A stretch of DNA of 64,000 nt from Nocardioides psychrotolerans (GTDB lineage: Bacteria; Actinomycetota; Actinomycetes; Propionibacteriales; Nocardioidaceae). Both the position numbers and the translations under genes were made by a program. Within the stretch, counting starts at the first letter, position 1. Each line of letters begins with the position of its first letter. Below are positions 49,568-58,915 of this stretch, piece by piece. Location of the stretch: contig NZ_FOQG01000001.1 in the NCBI RefSeq assembly GCF_900113685.1, positions 310,001-374,000 on the forward strand, given 5' to 3'. The notes below the pieces were generated by a model. The model saw nothing but the letters and a program-made list of their open reading frames with translations, was not told where the DNA came from and did no database searches.

Positions 49568-49600
49568 GCGCCCTCGCCGGGCTCACGCGCCCTCGCCGGG
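49544..49600. repeat. Three perfect 19-bp tandem repeats at the tetR/aldolase junction
   Basis: Units 49544-49562, 49563-49581 and 49582-49600 (CTCACGCGCCCTCGCCGGG), then a partial copy CTCACCGGG. Since 19 is not a multiple of 3, each unit is read in a different frame. Unit 2 supplies the tetR stop and the aldolase GTG. Confidence 0.9.
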
Positions 49601-50280
49601 CTCACCGGGCTCACCGTGTGCCGGGCCAGGTAGGCGCTCACCATGGTGACGCCCTCCTCGATCAGCTCGGGGTCGCCGTCGTCGTCGTGCTCGAAGGCGA
49701 GCTGGAAGACCCGGTCGCCGATCTCGACAGCGAGCATCGCCACGGTCGGCGAGAGGCTCGGCAGCGCCAGGCCCTGCTCGATCGCGACGTCGCGCAGCAC
49801 CTGGGCGACGCGGGCGTTGTGGTCGCGGCCGAACTGGTGGACGGCCGGGTTCGTGCGTCCCCGCAGGTAGATCTCCACGAAGGCCCGCCGCCGGTGGTAG
49901 ACGGTCACGAAGGCACCCATCGTCGTGCGCACGAGCGCGTCGAGGGTCAGGCTCGGCACCTCCGCGAGGTCCGCGACCACCTGGGCGTCCATCTCGGCCA
50001 TGTCCCGCTCGGCGATGGCGAGGAGGACGTCCTCCTTGGCCGCGAAGTACTGGTAGAGCGAGGCCACCGGCACCCCCGCTGCCTCGGCGATGTCGCGGGT
50101 CGTGAGCGCCTCGACCCCGCGTGCGACGACGAGGTCGGCGGCCGCGTCGAGAAGGTGCTCGACCTTGCGCCGGCTGCGGGCCTGGGTCGGCACGCGCCGC
50201 TTGGTGGCGGCGGGCGGCGTGACCGGACGGGCGGTCCGGTCGTTGTCCGTGACAGTGGCCTCAGCCCGTGGTGGAGACAT
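49564..50280 (-). CDS. TetR-family regulator
   Basis: 238 aa. An N-terminal disordered basic stretch of about 30 residues, then a TetR helix-turn-helix (about 40-90: ALTTRDIAEAAGVPVASLYQ) and a ligand-binding domain. The C-terminus (SPVSPARAREPGEGA) is made by the 19-bp repeat. It is divergent from the flavoprotein gene at 50388; a 23-bp palindrome between them is the likely operator, so it may control both that operon and its own. Confidence 0.88.
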   Translation of the reverse strand: MSPPRAEATVTDNDRTARPVTPPAATKRRVPTQARSRRKVEHLLDAAADLVVARGVEALTTRDIAEAAGVPVASLYQYFAAKEDVLLAIAERDMAEMDAQVVADLAEVPSLTLDALVRTTMGAFVTVYHRRRAFVEIYLRGRTNPAVHQFGRDHNARVAQVLRDVAIEQGLALPSLSPTVAMLAVEIGDRVFQLAFEHDDDGDPELIEEGVTMVSAYLARHTVSPVSPARAREPGEGA

Positions 50281-50287
50281 GCTCCGG

Positions 50288-50293
50288 AGTGTA
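50288..50293 (-). promoter_or_regulatory. -10 box of tetR
   Basis: TACACT on the minus strand, 7 nt before ATG 50280. Confidence 0.5.
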
Positions 50294-50305
50294 GGCTCAA
50301 AATCG

Positions 50306-50328
50306 AAACATGACACATGTTCATGTTT
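50306..50328. promoter_or_regulatory. AT-rich palindrome, likely TetR operator
   Basis: AAACATGA (50306-50313) and TCATGTTT (50321-50328) are exact reverse complements around 7 nt. It lies between the divergent tetR and flavoprotein genes, just upstream of the tetR -10 box. Confidence 0.75.
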
Positions 50329-50387
50329 GCCCGTTCTGATGTACCCGTTCGCACGTGCCCGTCCTGATCGACCGTCGAGGAGACCCG

Positions 50388-51902
50388 ATGACCGACCTCC
50401 CGCTGACCCGCCGCACCGCGCTCACCGGCACCGCGCTCGTCGGCGCCGCGCTGGGCACCGGCGCCTTCGCCGGGCTCACGCCGACGTCGTACGGCGCCGG
50501 GGCGGCCGGCGCGCCGGGCCTGCAGGGCGCGCTCCCCCGCTCGGTCGACGTCGTCGTGGTCGGTGGCGGCATCGCCGGCCTGGTCGCGGCCCGCAAGGTC
50601 GCCCGCGGCGGGAAGTCCGTGCTCCTCGTCGAGGCCCGCGAGCGGGTCGGTGGCCGCGTGCTCAACCACACGCTCGAGACCGGCGAGACGATCGAGTCGG
50701 GCGGAGCTTTCGTCGGCCCCACCCAGGACCACATCCAGGCGCTGGCGCGCGAGCTGAAGGTGCCGACGTTCCTGGAGTACAACGAGGGCAACAGCGTCTA
50801 CATCTCCTCGACGACTGGCCGCCAGGAGTACACCGGCACCGTCCCGCCGGACCCCACGATCCTGCCGGACGCCGCGATCCTGCTCCAGCAGATCGACACC
50901 TTCGCCGCCGAGATCCCCGTCGACGCGCCGTGGAGCCACCCGCGCGCGGCCGAGTGGGACGCGATGACGCTCGGCGAGTACATCCGGCGCAACAGCATCA
51001 ACGCAGAGGGGGTCGGCAACCTGATCCGCTGCTGGACCCAGCCCGGCTTCGGCGCCGACCCCGACGAGCTCTCCTTCCTCTACACCCTCTGGTACGTCGC
51101 CTGCTCGGGCAACGAGCGCAACGTCGGGACCTTCGCCCGCAACTCCGACACCGCCAACGGCGCTCAGGAGCGACGCTTCGTCGGTGGCTCCCAGCTGGTG
51201 CCCCTGAGGTTGGCGCAGCGCCTGGGCGACATCGTGGCGCTGGCCGCTCCGGTCACGAGGATCGAGCAGCGCGACCACCGCGTCGTCGTCCACACCGGGC
51301 GCGGCACCGTGACCGCCGAGCGCGCGATCGTGGCGGCTCCCCCGCCGCTGGTGCTCGACATCGACTGGTTCCCCCGGCTGCCGACCCGGCGGCTGCAGCT
51401 GCTGCGCCACATGGACATGGGCCAGCTGATGAAGTGCGACGCCGTCTACCGCACCCCCTTCTGGCGCGCCGCCGGCCTCAACGGCTTCGGCCTCAACGAC
51501 TCCGGCGCCGCCCGCGCCGTCTTCGACAACACCCCGCCCTCGGGCGGTCCCGGCGTGCTGCTCGCCTTCGTCGGCGGGGCGACGTGGCGCCGTTACGGCG
51601 TGATGACCCGCGCGCAGCGCCGCAAGCACGTGCTCGAGGGCTTCGCGGCCATGTTCGGTCCGCAGGCGTTGCGCCCGATCGACTACGTCGAGCACGACTG
51701 GACCAAGGAGCAGTGGACCCGCGGCGGACCGACCGCGATCCACGCGCCCGGGTCGCTCGTGCAGTTCGGCCCCTCGATCCGCCAGCCGTTCGGCCGGGTG
51801 CACTGGGCCGGCACCGAGACCTCGACCTACTGGTCGGGCTACATGGACGGCGCGGTCCGCTCCGGCAAGCGTGCCGCGTCCGAGGTCCTGGAGCGCCTGT
51901 GA
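50388..51902 (+). CDS. Secreted flavin monoamine oxidase-like protein
   Basis: 504 aa. An N-terminal TRR then a hydrophobic segment suggests Tat export (about 1-40). Next come the FAD motif DVVVVGGGIAGLVAARKV, ESGGAFVGPTQDH, and the C-terminal FAD contact VHWAGTETSTYWSGYMDGAVRSG typical of monoamine oxidases. Oxidises an amine or similar outside the membrane. Its stop overlaps the next secreted protein (GTGA). Confidence 0.87.
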   Translation: MTDLPLTRRTALTGTALVGAALGTGAFAGLTPTSYGAGAAGAPGLQGALPRSVDVVVVGGGIAGLVAARKVARGGKSVLLVEARERVGGRVLNHTLETGETIESGGAFVGPTQDHIQALARELKVPTFLEYNEGNSVYISSTTGRQEYTGTVPPDPTILPDAAILLQQIDTFAAEIPVDAPWSHPRAAEWDAMTLGEYIRRNSINAEGVGNLIRCWTQPGFGADPDELSFLYTLWYVACSGNERNVGTFARNSDTANGAQERRFVGGSQLVPLRLAQRLGDIVALAAPVTRIEQRDHRVVVHTGRGTVTAERAIVAAPPPLVLDIDWFPRLPTRRLQLLRHMDMGQLMKCDAVYRTPFWRAAGLNGFGLNDSGAARAVFDNTPPSGGPGVLLAFVGGATWRRYGVMTRAQRRKHVLEGFAAMFGPQALRPIDYVEHDWTKEQWTRGGPTAIHAPGSLVQFGPSIRQPFGRVHWAGTETSTYWSGYMDGAVRSGKRAASEVLERL

Positions 51903-52963
51903 AGCGACCGCTCTCCTCCCTGCTGACCGGGCTGACCGGGCTGGCCACCGGCCTGCTCACCGTGGGGCTGCTCAGTGCACCGGCTCCTGTCGCCGCGGCC
52001 GCGGCCGCCCCACCGAAGTGGACGACGACGGTCTTCGCCTCCGTGCCCGCGCCGGGCTACCCGGCCTACGTCTTCAAGCACCGCAACAGCCGCGTCTACG
52101 CCGGCACCTACGTCAACAGCTCCAGCCGCAAGGCCTCCAAGGTCTTCGAGTGGACCGCCGGCGGCACGCTGCAGCGGTCGTGGGCCCTGCCGCGGCAGCT
52201 GCGCGACGGCAGCCACGGCGTCCAGGTCGCCAACCAGACCCACGACGGAAAGCTCGTGCTTCTCGAGACCTCGCGCTCCGCCGTGATCACCCTCGACATC
52301 CGGACCGGCCGCTTCCGCACGATCGCCCGCCTGCCCGGCGGCGGCGTTCCCAACTACGCCACGTGGGGGCCGGGCGGCGCGCTCTACGTCACCGACTACG
52401 GCGACGGCGTGATCTGGAAGGTCTCGCGCCGCGGCGGCGTGACCGAGTGGTTCCGGTCGACCGACCTCGACGGCGTGGAGTTCGGGACCACCGGCATCGT
52501 CTACCGACCGCAGAAGCGCGACTTCCTGATCAGCCAGCAGACCTCGCAGACCGCCGGCCTGCCGACCGACGGCCACCTGTTCCGGCTCGGCACCCGCGAG
52601 GGCGGGCGGGCCGGCGTCCTGTCGACGCTGTGGACCTCGCAACCCGGGGAGCTGCCCGACGGCTTCGGCATCGGCCGGTCGGGACACATCTACATCGCGA
52701 TGGCCGGCCTCACCGCGCAGCTCGTCGAGCTGTCGGCATCCGGCCGGGAGCTCGACCGCTTCCCGGACACGCCGTTCACCGGTGAGAACGGCTCGCGGAT
52801 CCCTTTCGACACCCCGTGCAGCGCGACGTTCAGCGGCACCACGGTGCTGGTCGCCAACCAGTCCGCGGTCCAGGGCGACCCCAGCCACCAGGCGATCCTG
52901 GCGGTCGAGGTCGGCGAGCGGGGTCGGGCGCCGTACCTCCCGAAGGGGGCGGGCTTCCGCTGA
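51899..52963 (+). CDS. Secreted beta-propeller (SMP-30/NHL-like) protein
   Basis: 354 aa. Signal peptide (cleavage near APVAAAA, about residue 36) and repeated blades such as [20 protein letters not shown] and [20 protein letters not shown]. Resembles SMP-30/gluconolactonase-like propellers that bind or hydrolyse small molecules. Coupled to the amine-oxidase-like gene, so the two may act together outside the cell (inference). Confidence 0.8.
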   Translation: MKRPLSSLLTGLTGLATGLLTVGLLSAPAPVAAAAAAPPKWTTTVFASVPAPGYPAYVFKHRNSRVYAGTYVNSSSRKASKVFEWTAGGTLQRSWALPRQLRDGSHGVQVANQTHDGKLVLLETSRSAVITLDIRTGRFRTIARLPGGGVPNYATWGPGGALYVTDYGDGVIWKVSRRGGVTEWFRSTDLDGVEFGTTGIVYRPQKRDFLISQQTSQTAGLPTDGHLFRLGTREGGRAGVLSTLWTSQPGELPDGFGIGRSGHIYIAMAGLTAQLVELSASGRELDRFPDTPFTGENGSRIPFDTPCSATFSGTTVLVANQSAVQGDPSHQAILAVEVGERGRAPYLPKGAGFR

Positions 52964-52976
52964 CGCCGAGCCTCGG

Positions 52977-52982
52977 CACAAT
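52977..52982 (+). promoter_or_regulatory. -10 box, leaderless ung
   Basis: CACAAT, 6 nt before ATG 52989. Confidence 0.5.
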
Positions 52983-52988
52983 GGCGCC

Positions 52989-53690
52989 ATGAGCGCACTC
53001 GCCGGGCTGGTGGACCGTGGGTTGATGGCGCCCGACTGGGCCGAGGCGCTGGCGCCCGTCGACGAGCGGGTCGCGCGGATGGGGCAGTTCCTCCGCGCGG
53101 AGATCGCGGCCGGCAACGCCTACCTGCCCGAGGGTGACGCGGTCTTCCACGCCTTCCGGCGCCCGCTGTCCGAGGTGCGCGTGCTCGTCGTCGGTCAGGA
53201 TCCCTACCCCACGCCGGGGCACCCCATCGGGCTCAGCTTCGCCGTCGACGCGCACGTGCGGCCGGTGCCGCGCAGCCTGGCCAACATCTATCGCGAGCTG
53301 GCCAGCGACGTCGGCGTCACGCCACCGGCGCACGGCGACCTCACGGCCTGGGCGGACCAGGGGGTGATGCTGCTCAACCGGGTCCTCACCGTCCGCCCCG
53401 GCGAGTCCGCCTCCCACCGGGGCCGCGGCTGGGAGGAGGTCACCGAGTGCGCGATCCAGGCGCTCGTACGACGCGTGGCCGATGGCGGCGCGCCCCTCGC
53501 CGCCGTCCTCTGGGGACGCGACGCGCAGTCGCTCAAGCCGCTGCTGGGCGCGGTCCCGTGGGTCGAGTCGGTCCACCCCTCCCCGCTCTCGGCCAGCCGC
53601 GGCTTCTTCGGCTCACGGCCGTTCTCCCGCGTCAACGCGTTGCTCGTCGAGCGGGGTGGCACCGCGGTGGACTGGTCGTTGCCGGCCTAG
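52989..53690 (+). CDS. ung: Uracil-DNA glycosylase
   Basis: 233 aa family 1 UDG: water-activating loop [24 protein letters not shown], and the minor-groove loop [18 protein letters not shown]. Removes uracil from DNA in base-excision repair. Confidence 0.97.
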   Translation: MSALAGLVDRGLMAPDWAEALAPVDERVARMGQFLRAEIAAGNAYLPEGDAVFHAFRRPLSEVRVLVVGQDPYPTPGHPIGLSFAVDAHVRPVPRSLANIYRELASDVGVTPPAHGDLTAWADQGVMLLNRVLTVRPGESASHRGRGWEEVTECAIQALVRRVADGGAPLAAVLWGRDAQSLKPLLGAVPWVESVHPSPLSASRGFFGSRPFSRVNALLVERGGTAVDWSLPA

Positions 53691-53732
53691 GTCTGCATGA
53701 GCACTCGGATGTCCGGGGACTCCTGCGTCTGT

Positions 53733-53818
53733 CCGCCACTTCCCCCCGGCAGTTCGCGCGAGCCGCGGCCAGGCTGAGCGTCAAGCCACGCAACCGGTCG
53801 ACGAACTGCCGACATTCC
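53733..53818. repeat. 86-bp dispersed repeat, copy 2
   Basis: Reverse-strand copy of 17508-17593. It begins GGAATGTCGGCAGTTC at 53818, has 47 nt of internal sequence, then GAACTGCC and a 15-nt end closing TGGCGG at 53733. Lies between ung and the dioxygenase gene. Confidence 0.6.
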
Positions 53819-53872
53819 GGCGCCGGCGTGCGACCTCGGACCGCCGCCGAGTCGACATCCGCTGGAATAAAG

Positions 53873-53897
53873 TTGAACGTTGAACTATTATCCAGTC
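53873..53897 (+). promoter_or_regulatory. Dioxygenase promoter: GTTGAAC direct repeat and -10 box
   Basis: Two tandem GTTGAAC units (about 53872-53885) abut TATTAT (53886-53891), 6 nt before ATG 53898. The repeat overlaps the promoter, so it is probably a repressor site. The segment is clearly AT-richer than its surroundings. Confidence 0.6.
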
Positions 53898-54671
53898 ATG
53901 ACCCTGATGCCCGCGCTCTACATCGGCCACGGAGCCCCGCCGCTCCTCGACGACCCGCTGTGGTCGGGCCAGCTGGCAGCGTGGGCGGCCCAGGACCTGC
54001 CACGACCCACGGCGATCCTGATCGTCAGCGCCCACTGGGAGTCGGCGCCGATCATGCTGTCGGCCAGCGGGGCTCCGCTGGTCTACGACTTCGGTGGCTT
54101 CGATGCGAAGTACTACCAGATGACCTACGAGACCCCCGACGCCACGGCACTGGCCGCGCGCATCGCCGCCATGATGCCGGCAACCGAGCCGGTTCACCAG
54201 CACGCCTCCCGCGGGCTCGACCACGGCGCCTGGGTGCCGCTGAAGATCATGTATCCCGACGGGGACATCCCGGTCCTGCAGATGTCCCTGCCGACCCAGG
54301 ACCCGGCGCGGCTGCTGGGGATCGGCGAGCGCTTGCGCCCCCTGCGCGACGAGGGCGTGCTGATCATCGGCAGCGGCTTCCTCACCCACGGCCTGCCGTT
54401 CCTCACCGACTTCCGGATCGACGCCCCGGCGCCCGGCTGGTCGAAGGACTTCGACGCCTGGGCGGGCGAGGCGCTCGCCCGCGGGGACGTCGACGCCCTG
54501 TCCAACTACCGCTCCCTGGCGCCGGGCATGCCCTTCGCGCACCCCACCGTCGAGCACTACACGCCACTCTTCGTCACCCTCGGAGCCGCGACCACCCCGG
54601 ACGAGCCCGGCATCCAGGTGATCGACGGGTTCTGGCTCGGGTTGTCGAAGCGGAGCCTGCAGGTCGCCTGA
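53898..54671 (+). CDS. DODA-type extradiol ring-opening dioxygenase
   Basis: 257 aa. Class III dioxygenase of the 4,5-DOPA/YgiD type: N-terminal ALYIGHGAPP, SAHWESAPI and GLDHGAWVPL supply the non-haem metal histidines, and IIGSGFLTHGL the second-shell residues. In YgiD-like proteins the site often holds zinc. Opens catechol-type rings; natural substrate uncertain. Confidence 0.88.
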   Translation: MTLMPALYIGHGAPPLLDDPLWSGQLAAWAAQDLPRPTAILIVSAHWESAPIMLSASGAPLVYDFGGFDAKYYQMTYETPDATALAARIAAMMPATEPVHQHASRGLDHGAWVPLKIMYPDGDIPVLQMSLPTQDPARLLGIGERLRPLRDEGVLIIGSGFLTHGLPFLTDFRIDAPAPGWSKDFDAWAGEALARGDVDALSNYRSLAPGMPFAHPTVEHYTPLFVTLGAATTPDEPGIQVIDGFWLGLSKRSLQVA

Positions 54672-54674
54672 CGC

Positions 54675-56234
54675 TCAGCGGATGCCGGTCCTCCGCATCA
54701 TCTTCAGCCCGGACAGCATCGACTTCACGTAGGAGTCGTAGTCCTGGCCGGGTTGCGCGCCCATGACCTGCTTCTTGAGCACCGCGAGGTTCTGGATGTC
54801 GGTGTACTTCAGCAGGCCCTGGTCGCCGTGACGAGCGCCGACGCCGGACTGCTTGACGCCGCCGGAGGGGGTGCCCTTGGAGGCGAACGCCGTGGCGAGG
54901 ATGTCGTTCACGTTGACGTTGCCCGATTGGATCCGCGCGGCGATCGCGCAGGCGCGGTCGAGGTCGGTGCCCCAGACCGAGGCGTTGAGCCCGTAGTCGG
55001 TGTCGTTGGCCAGCGCGATCGCCTCGTCGACGGTGCGGTAGCAGTAGAGGCCGACCACCGGACCGAAGGTCTCGGTCGCGCCGGCCAGCATGTCCTTGGT
55101 GACGCCCTCGAGGATGGTCGGCTCGAAGAACGCCGGCCCGAGGTCGGGGCGCGCCTTGCCGCCGGTGACGACGGTAGCGCCCTTGGCGACCGCGTCCTCG
55201 ACGTGCGACTGCACCCGCTCCTTGTGATCCGGCGAGACGAGCGAGCCCATCTCCGGCCCGAAGTCGTACGACGCGCCCACGGTGAGGCTCTCGGCCGCGC
55301 GGACGAACTTCGCCTTGAACTCCTCGTAGCGTGACTCGGGCAGGTAGATCCGCTCGATGTGCATGCAGATCTGGCCGGTGTTGCCGAAGACCCCGAACAC
55401 CGCACCCTGCACGGCCTCGTCGATGTTGGCGTCATCGAGCACGATCATCGGGTTCTTGCCGCCGAGCTCGAGGCAGGCTCCGATGAGGTTGCGGCCGGCT
55501 CGCTCTCCGATCACCCGTCCGGTCGCGGTCGAGCCGGTGAACATGACGTAGTTGGCGTTGTCGATCAGGGTCGGGCCGATGTCCGGACCCTCGCCGCACA
55601 CGACCTGGAAGAGCCCCTTCGGCAGCCCGGCCTGCTCGAGCATCTGGATCCCGAAGAGCGGCGACAGCGCCGTCTTGTTGTCGGGCTTGAGCACGATCCC
55701 GTTGCCGGCGATGAGCGCGGTGATCGCATCGGACATGCCGGTGGCGAAAGGGAAGTTCCACGGGGCGATGACCCCGACGACACCCTTGGGCTGCCGGATC
55801 TCGGTCGACGTCGTGAGGAACGGGACCGGACCGCCGCGCTTCGTCGGCGCCAGCAGCGAGGGCGCCCGCTTGATGTAGTGGCTCATGACCATCGGCGGGT
55901 CGCAGCTCTCCTCGATCGCCATCCGCCGGTTCTTGCCGGACTCGACCTGGATCAGGTCGGCGGTCGTCTGGGCGTTGTCGAGGAAGAGCGCGTGGGCCTT
56001 CTTGAAGACCCCGAGCCGCCTCTTCAGCGGCCACTGCGCCCACTCCCGCTGGGCCGCACGGGCGGCCACGAAGGCGCGCTCGATGTCGGCCGGGGTGGAC
56101 TGCGGGAGCTCGACGAGCACCTCGCCGGTGTAGACCTCGGTGAGCTTCCAGGTGCCGCCGCTCGTGGAGGGCACGCGGGAGACGAGCGTCTCGAGGAACG
56201 CGTCGGTGACCGCCGCCGGGCGCTGCAGGGTCAT
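54675..56234 (-). CDS. Aldehyde dehydrogenase (succinate-semialdehyde type)
   Basis: 519 aa. VIAPWNFPFATG, FTGSTATGRVIGE (NAD), the general base in LELGGKNPM and the nucleophile in GQICMHIERIY (Cys). Oxidises an aldehyde to an acid with NAD(P)+. It starts 1 nt after the GMC oxidoreductase stop, so the two probably take an alcohol to an acid in sequence. Confidence 0.93.
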   Translation of the reverse strand: MTLQRPAAVTDAFLETLVSRVPSTSGGTWKLTEVYTGEVLVELPQSTPADIERAFVAARAAQREWAQWPLKRRLGVFKKAHALFLDNAQTTADLIQVESGKNRRMAIEESCDPPMVMSHYIKRAPSLLAPTKRGGPVPFLTTSTEIRQPKGVVGVIAPWNFPFATGMSDAITALIAGNGIVLKPDNKTALSPLFGIQMLEQAGLPKGLFQVVCGEGPDIGPTLIDNANYVMFTGSTATGRVIGERAGRNLIGACLELGGKNPMIVLDDANIDEAVQGAVFGVFGNTGQICMHIERIYLPESRYEEFKAKFVRAAESLTVGASYDFGPEMGSLVSPDHKERVQSHVEDAVAKGATVVTGGKARPDLGPAFFEPTILEGVTKDMLAGATETFGPVVGLYCYRTVDEAIALANDTDYGLNASVWGTDLDRACAIAARIQSGNVNVNDILATAFASKGTPSGGVKQSGVGARHGDQGLLKYTDIQNLAVLKKQVMGAQPGQDYDSYVKSMLSGLKMMRRTGIR

Positions 56235-56235
56235 C

Positions 56236-57864
56236 TCAGCCCTTCCCGAGCACGAGGTCGGCGCCGCGCTCGCCGATCATGATCGCGGGGGCGTTGGTGT
56301 TGCCGCCGGTGATCGACGGCATGACCGAGGCGTCGCAGACGCGCAGGCCCTCGATGCCGCGGACCCTCAGGTCGGGCGCGACCACCGCGAGCTCGTCCAC
56401 GCCCATCCGGCAGGTGCCGACGCCGTGATACACCGACGTGGCGCGGTTGAGGATCGCCTGGCGCAGCGCCGAGCCCTGGAGCTCGCGACCGGGGTGGATC
56501 TCCTCCTTGATCGAGCCGCCGAACGCGGCGCCGCCCATGATCTCGCGGACCATCTCCGAGCCCTCGCCGAGGACCTCGAGGTCGGCGTTGTCGGCGAGGT
56601 ACTGGAAGTCGATCAACGGTGCGGCCGTCGGGTCGCCCGACGCGAGGCGCAGCGTGCCCCGGCTCTTGGGGTAGATCAGCGTGGTGAGCACGGTCAGTGA
56701 CGTGCGCGGGTCGACGTCGTGGCGGATCGGCTCGTCCTGGTTGGGCGAGACGTAGGACCACGGCAGCAGGTGCAGCTGGAGGTCCGGCACATCGGTGGCC
56801 TGCGAGGTCCGCACGAAGGCCACGGACTCGAAGACCGAGTTGGCCAGGAACGTCGTGCCGGGGCGCAGGACCTCTTTGGCGATGCCCTTGGCGAAGTACA
56901 TCGCGTTGCCGCGGTTCTTCGACGACGTCGCGTGGAAGGTCAGCGCGTGGAACATGTGGTCGTGGAGGTTGTCGCCCACGGGCAGGTCGGCGACGACCTG
57001 GATGCCGTGATCCTTGAGGTGCTGGGCGTGGCCGATGCCCGAGAGCATCAGGATCTGCGCGGAGCCGACGAAGCCGGCCGAGAGGATGACCTCCTTGCCG
57101 GCGCGGATCGTGCGGCGGCTGCCGTCCTTGTCGGTGACCTCGACCCCGGTCGCACGACCGGACTCGAGGACGACCTTGGTGACCAGCACCTCCGACTGGA
57201 GCTGGAGCGTGGGGACGTCGAGGTTGTGGATGTAGCCGCGCGAGGCGCTGTAGCGCAGGCCGTCGGCGGCGTTCTGCTGCATCCGGCTCACGCCCTCCTG
57301 CGACTCGCCGTTGTAGTCGTCGAGGACCTTCACGCCGAGCGCGTCGGATGTGGCCTGGATGAACTGGAGGGTGCCCTCCTGGGGCGACTTGTTGCGGGTG
57401 ATCCGGATCGGGCCGCCGGCGCCGCGGTAGTCGTCGGCCCCGTCCTCGAAGTCCTCCATGCGCCGGTAGGCGTCGTTGACCGAGTCGGCATCCCAGCCGA
57501 TGTTGCCCTCGGCAGCCCAGGAGTCGAAGTTGGCGCGGTTGCCGCGCACGTAGACCATGCCGTTGATCGAGCTGGAGCCACCGACGACCTTGCCACGCGG
57601 CACCGGCATCTTGCGGTCCAGGATGTGCTTCTGCGGGGTGGAGTAGTAGCCCCAGTCGACCCGCTTCTTGATCTCGGGCACCGCATGCATCGGGCCGATC
57701 ATGCCGGGCTTCTTGACCAAGAACTGCTCGTCGCTCTTGCCGGCCTCGAGCACGATCACGCTCGCGCCCGACTGGGCGAGGCGACCGGCGATGGCGGCCC
57801 CGGAGCTGCCGGACCCGACCACGATGTAGTCGGCCTCGTTCTTGTACGGCGCCTTCTTGGCCAT
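56236..57864 (-). CDS. GMC-family FAD oxidoreductase
   Basis: 542 aa. FAD motif YIVVGSGSSGAAIAGRLA, GKVVGGSSSINGMVYVRGN, and the C-terminal active-site region SVYHGVGTCRMG and SITGGNTNAPAIMIGERGA. Choline-dehydrogenase-like; oxidises an alcohol to the aldehyde for the dehydrogenase encoded next. No signal peptide. A KstR-like box upstream suggests steroid- or fatty-acid-linked regulation (inference). Confidence 0.9.
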   Translation of the reverse strand: MAKKAPYKNEADYIVVGSGSSGAAIAGRLAQSGASVIVLEAGKSDEQFLVKKPGMIGPMHAVPEIKKRVDWGYYSTPQKHILDRKMPVPRGKVVGGSSSINGMVYVRGNRANFDSWAAEGNIGWDADSVNDAYRRMEDFEDGADDYRGAGGPIRITRNKSPQEGTLQFIQATSDALGVKVLDDYNGESQEGVSRMQQNAADGLRYSASRGYIHNLDVPTLQLQSEVLVTKVVLESGRATGVEVTDKDGSRRTIRAGKEVILSAGFVGSAQILMLSGIGHAQHLKDHGIQVVADLPVGDNLHDHMFHALTFHATSSKNRGNAMYFAKGIAKEVLRPGTTFLANSVFESVAFVRTSQATDVPDLQLHLLPWSYVSPNQDEPIRHDVDPRTSLTVLTTLIYPKSRGTLRLASGDPTAAPLIDFQYLADNADLEVLGEGSEMVREIMGGAAFGGSIKEEIHPGRELQGSALRQAILNRATSVYHGVGTCRMGVDELAVVAPDLRVRGIEGLRVCDASVMPSITGGNTNAPAIMIGERGADLVLGKG

Positions 57865-57907
57865 GTGTCTGGTTCCTCGCAGTGGTCGGGGTGATGCCGG
57901 CCGCAAC

Positions 57908-57921
57908 TGTAACTCGTTCTA
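57908..57921. promoter_or_regulatory. KstR-like TetR box before the GMC/ALDH operon
   Basis: On the minus strand TAGAACGAGTTACA fits TNNAACNNGTTNNA exactly, the KstR consensus. It lies 44-57 bp before the GMC start, between that gene and divergent pdxY. Confidence 0.6.
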
Positions 57922-57960
57922 GTTTGCTCCGTACAGGCCTTCCCGAGGAGGATCACCTGC

Positions 57961-58812
57961 GTGAAGATCCTCTCGATCCAGTCGTCGGTGGCCTACGGGC
58001 ACGTCGGCAACTCCGCTGCTGTCTTCCCGCTCCAGCGCCTGGGCCACGAGGTCTGGCCGGTCATCACCGTCCACTTCTCCAACCACACCGGCTACGGCGA
58101 GTGGCGCGGGCCGCTGCTGGCCCCCAGCGACGTGGCGGACGTGATCGCGGGCATCGGTGAGCGCGGGGTGCTCGGCGAGGTCGACGCGGTGCTGTCCGGC
58201 TACCAGGGCGACCCCGCCGTCGGCGCGGTCATCCTCGACGCCGTCGCCACGATCAAGGCAGCCAACCCCGCCGCGATCTACTGCTGCGACCCCGTCATGG
58301 GCGACGTCGGGCGCGGGATGTTCGTGCGGCCCGGGATCCCGGAGTTCATGCGCGACACGGTCGTGCCGGCAGCCGACATCATCACGCCCAACCACTTCGA
58401 GCTCGACTTCCTCGCCGGGACGACGAGCACCACCCTCGACGAGGTGCTGGCGGCCGTCGACGTCGTGCGCGACCGCGGCCCTCGTGACGTCCTGGTCACG
58501 AGCGTCCTGCACACCGACTCCCCCGCCGACACCCTCGACGTCGTCGCGGTCTCCGACGCCGGCGCCTGGGCGGTCACCACCCCGCTGCTGCCGATCACCC
58601 CCAACGGCTGCGGCGACGTGACGGCGGCGCTCTACCTCGCGCACCTGCACAGCACCGGATCCCCACAGCAGGCCCTGGAGCGCACCACTGCCACGGTGTT
58701 CAGGATCCTGGAGAACACGCTGGCCGCCGGGACCCGCGAGATCCAGCTGGTCGCCAGCCAGGAGGCGATCGCGCACCCGACGACGCGCTTCGCGGCCCGC
58801 CGCCTGCGCTAA
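57961..58812 (+). CDS. pdxY: Pyridoxal kinase PdxY
   Basis: 283 aa ribokinase-superfamily enzyme: SIQSSVAYGHVGNSAA at the N-terminus, YCCDPVMGD, TPNHFELDFL and the catalytic PNGCGDVTAALYLAH. Phosphorylates pyridoxal in vitamin B6 salvage. GTG start with GAGGAGG upstream. Confidence 0.93.
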   Translation: MKILSIQSSVAYGHVGNSAAVFPLQRLGHEVWPVITVHFSNHTGYGEWRGPLLAPSDVADVIAGIGERGVLGEVDAVLSGYQGDPAVGAVILDAVATIKAANPAAIYCCDPVMGDVGRGMFVRPGIPEFMRDTVVPAADIITPNHFELDFLAGTTSTTLDEVLAAVDVVRDRGPRDVLVTSVLHTDSPADTLDVVAVSDAGAWAVTTPLLPITPNGCGDVTAALYLAHLHSTGSPQQALERTTATVFRILENTLAAGTREIQLVASQEAIAHPTTRFAARRLR

Positions 58813-58903
58813 GCCGACCATGGCCACCCCAGGTCTCCTGGCCCCCAGGGGGACTAGGAAAAGTCCGGACCTTTGACCCGGTACGCCGCCGGTCCGGCGC
58901 TCC

Positions 58904-58909
58904 TACGCT
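58904..58909 (+). promoter_or_regulatory. -10 box, leaderless PAS kinase gene
   Basis: TACGCT, 6 nt before ATG 58916. Confidence 0.55.
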
Positions 58910-58915
58910 GACGAG

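Noticed and set aside
49564..50280. TetR gene as the mycofactocin repressor MftR
   Set aside because: It is 38 kb from mftA, is divergent from a flavoprotein gene, and its likely operator (AAACATGA arms) does not resemble the mft-region palindrome.
56236..57864. GMC oxidoreductase as MftG, the mycofactocin-linked electron-transfer protein
   Set aside because: It lies 33 kb from the mft genes, pairs with an aldehyde dehydrogenase, has choline-dehydrogenase-like length and motifs, and carries a KstR-like box instead of the mft operator.
58863..58877. Short palindrome AAAGTCCGGACCTTT before the PAS kinase
   Set aside because: Imperfect by one base and without a second copy; not enough to call an operator.
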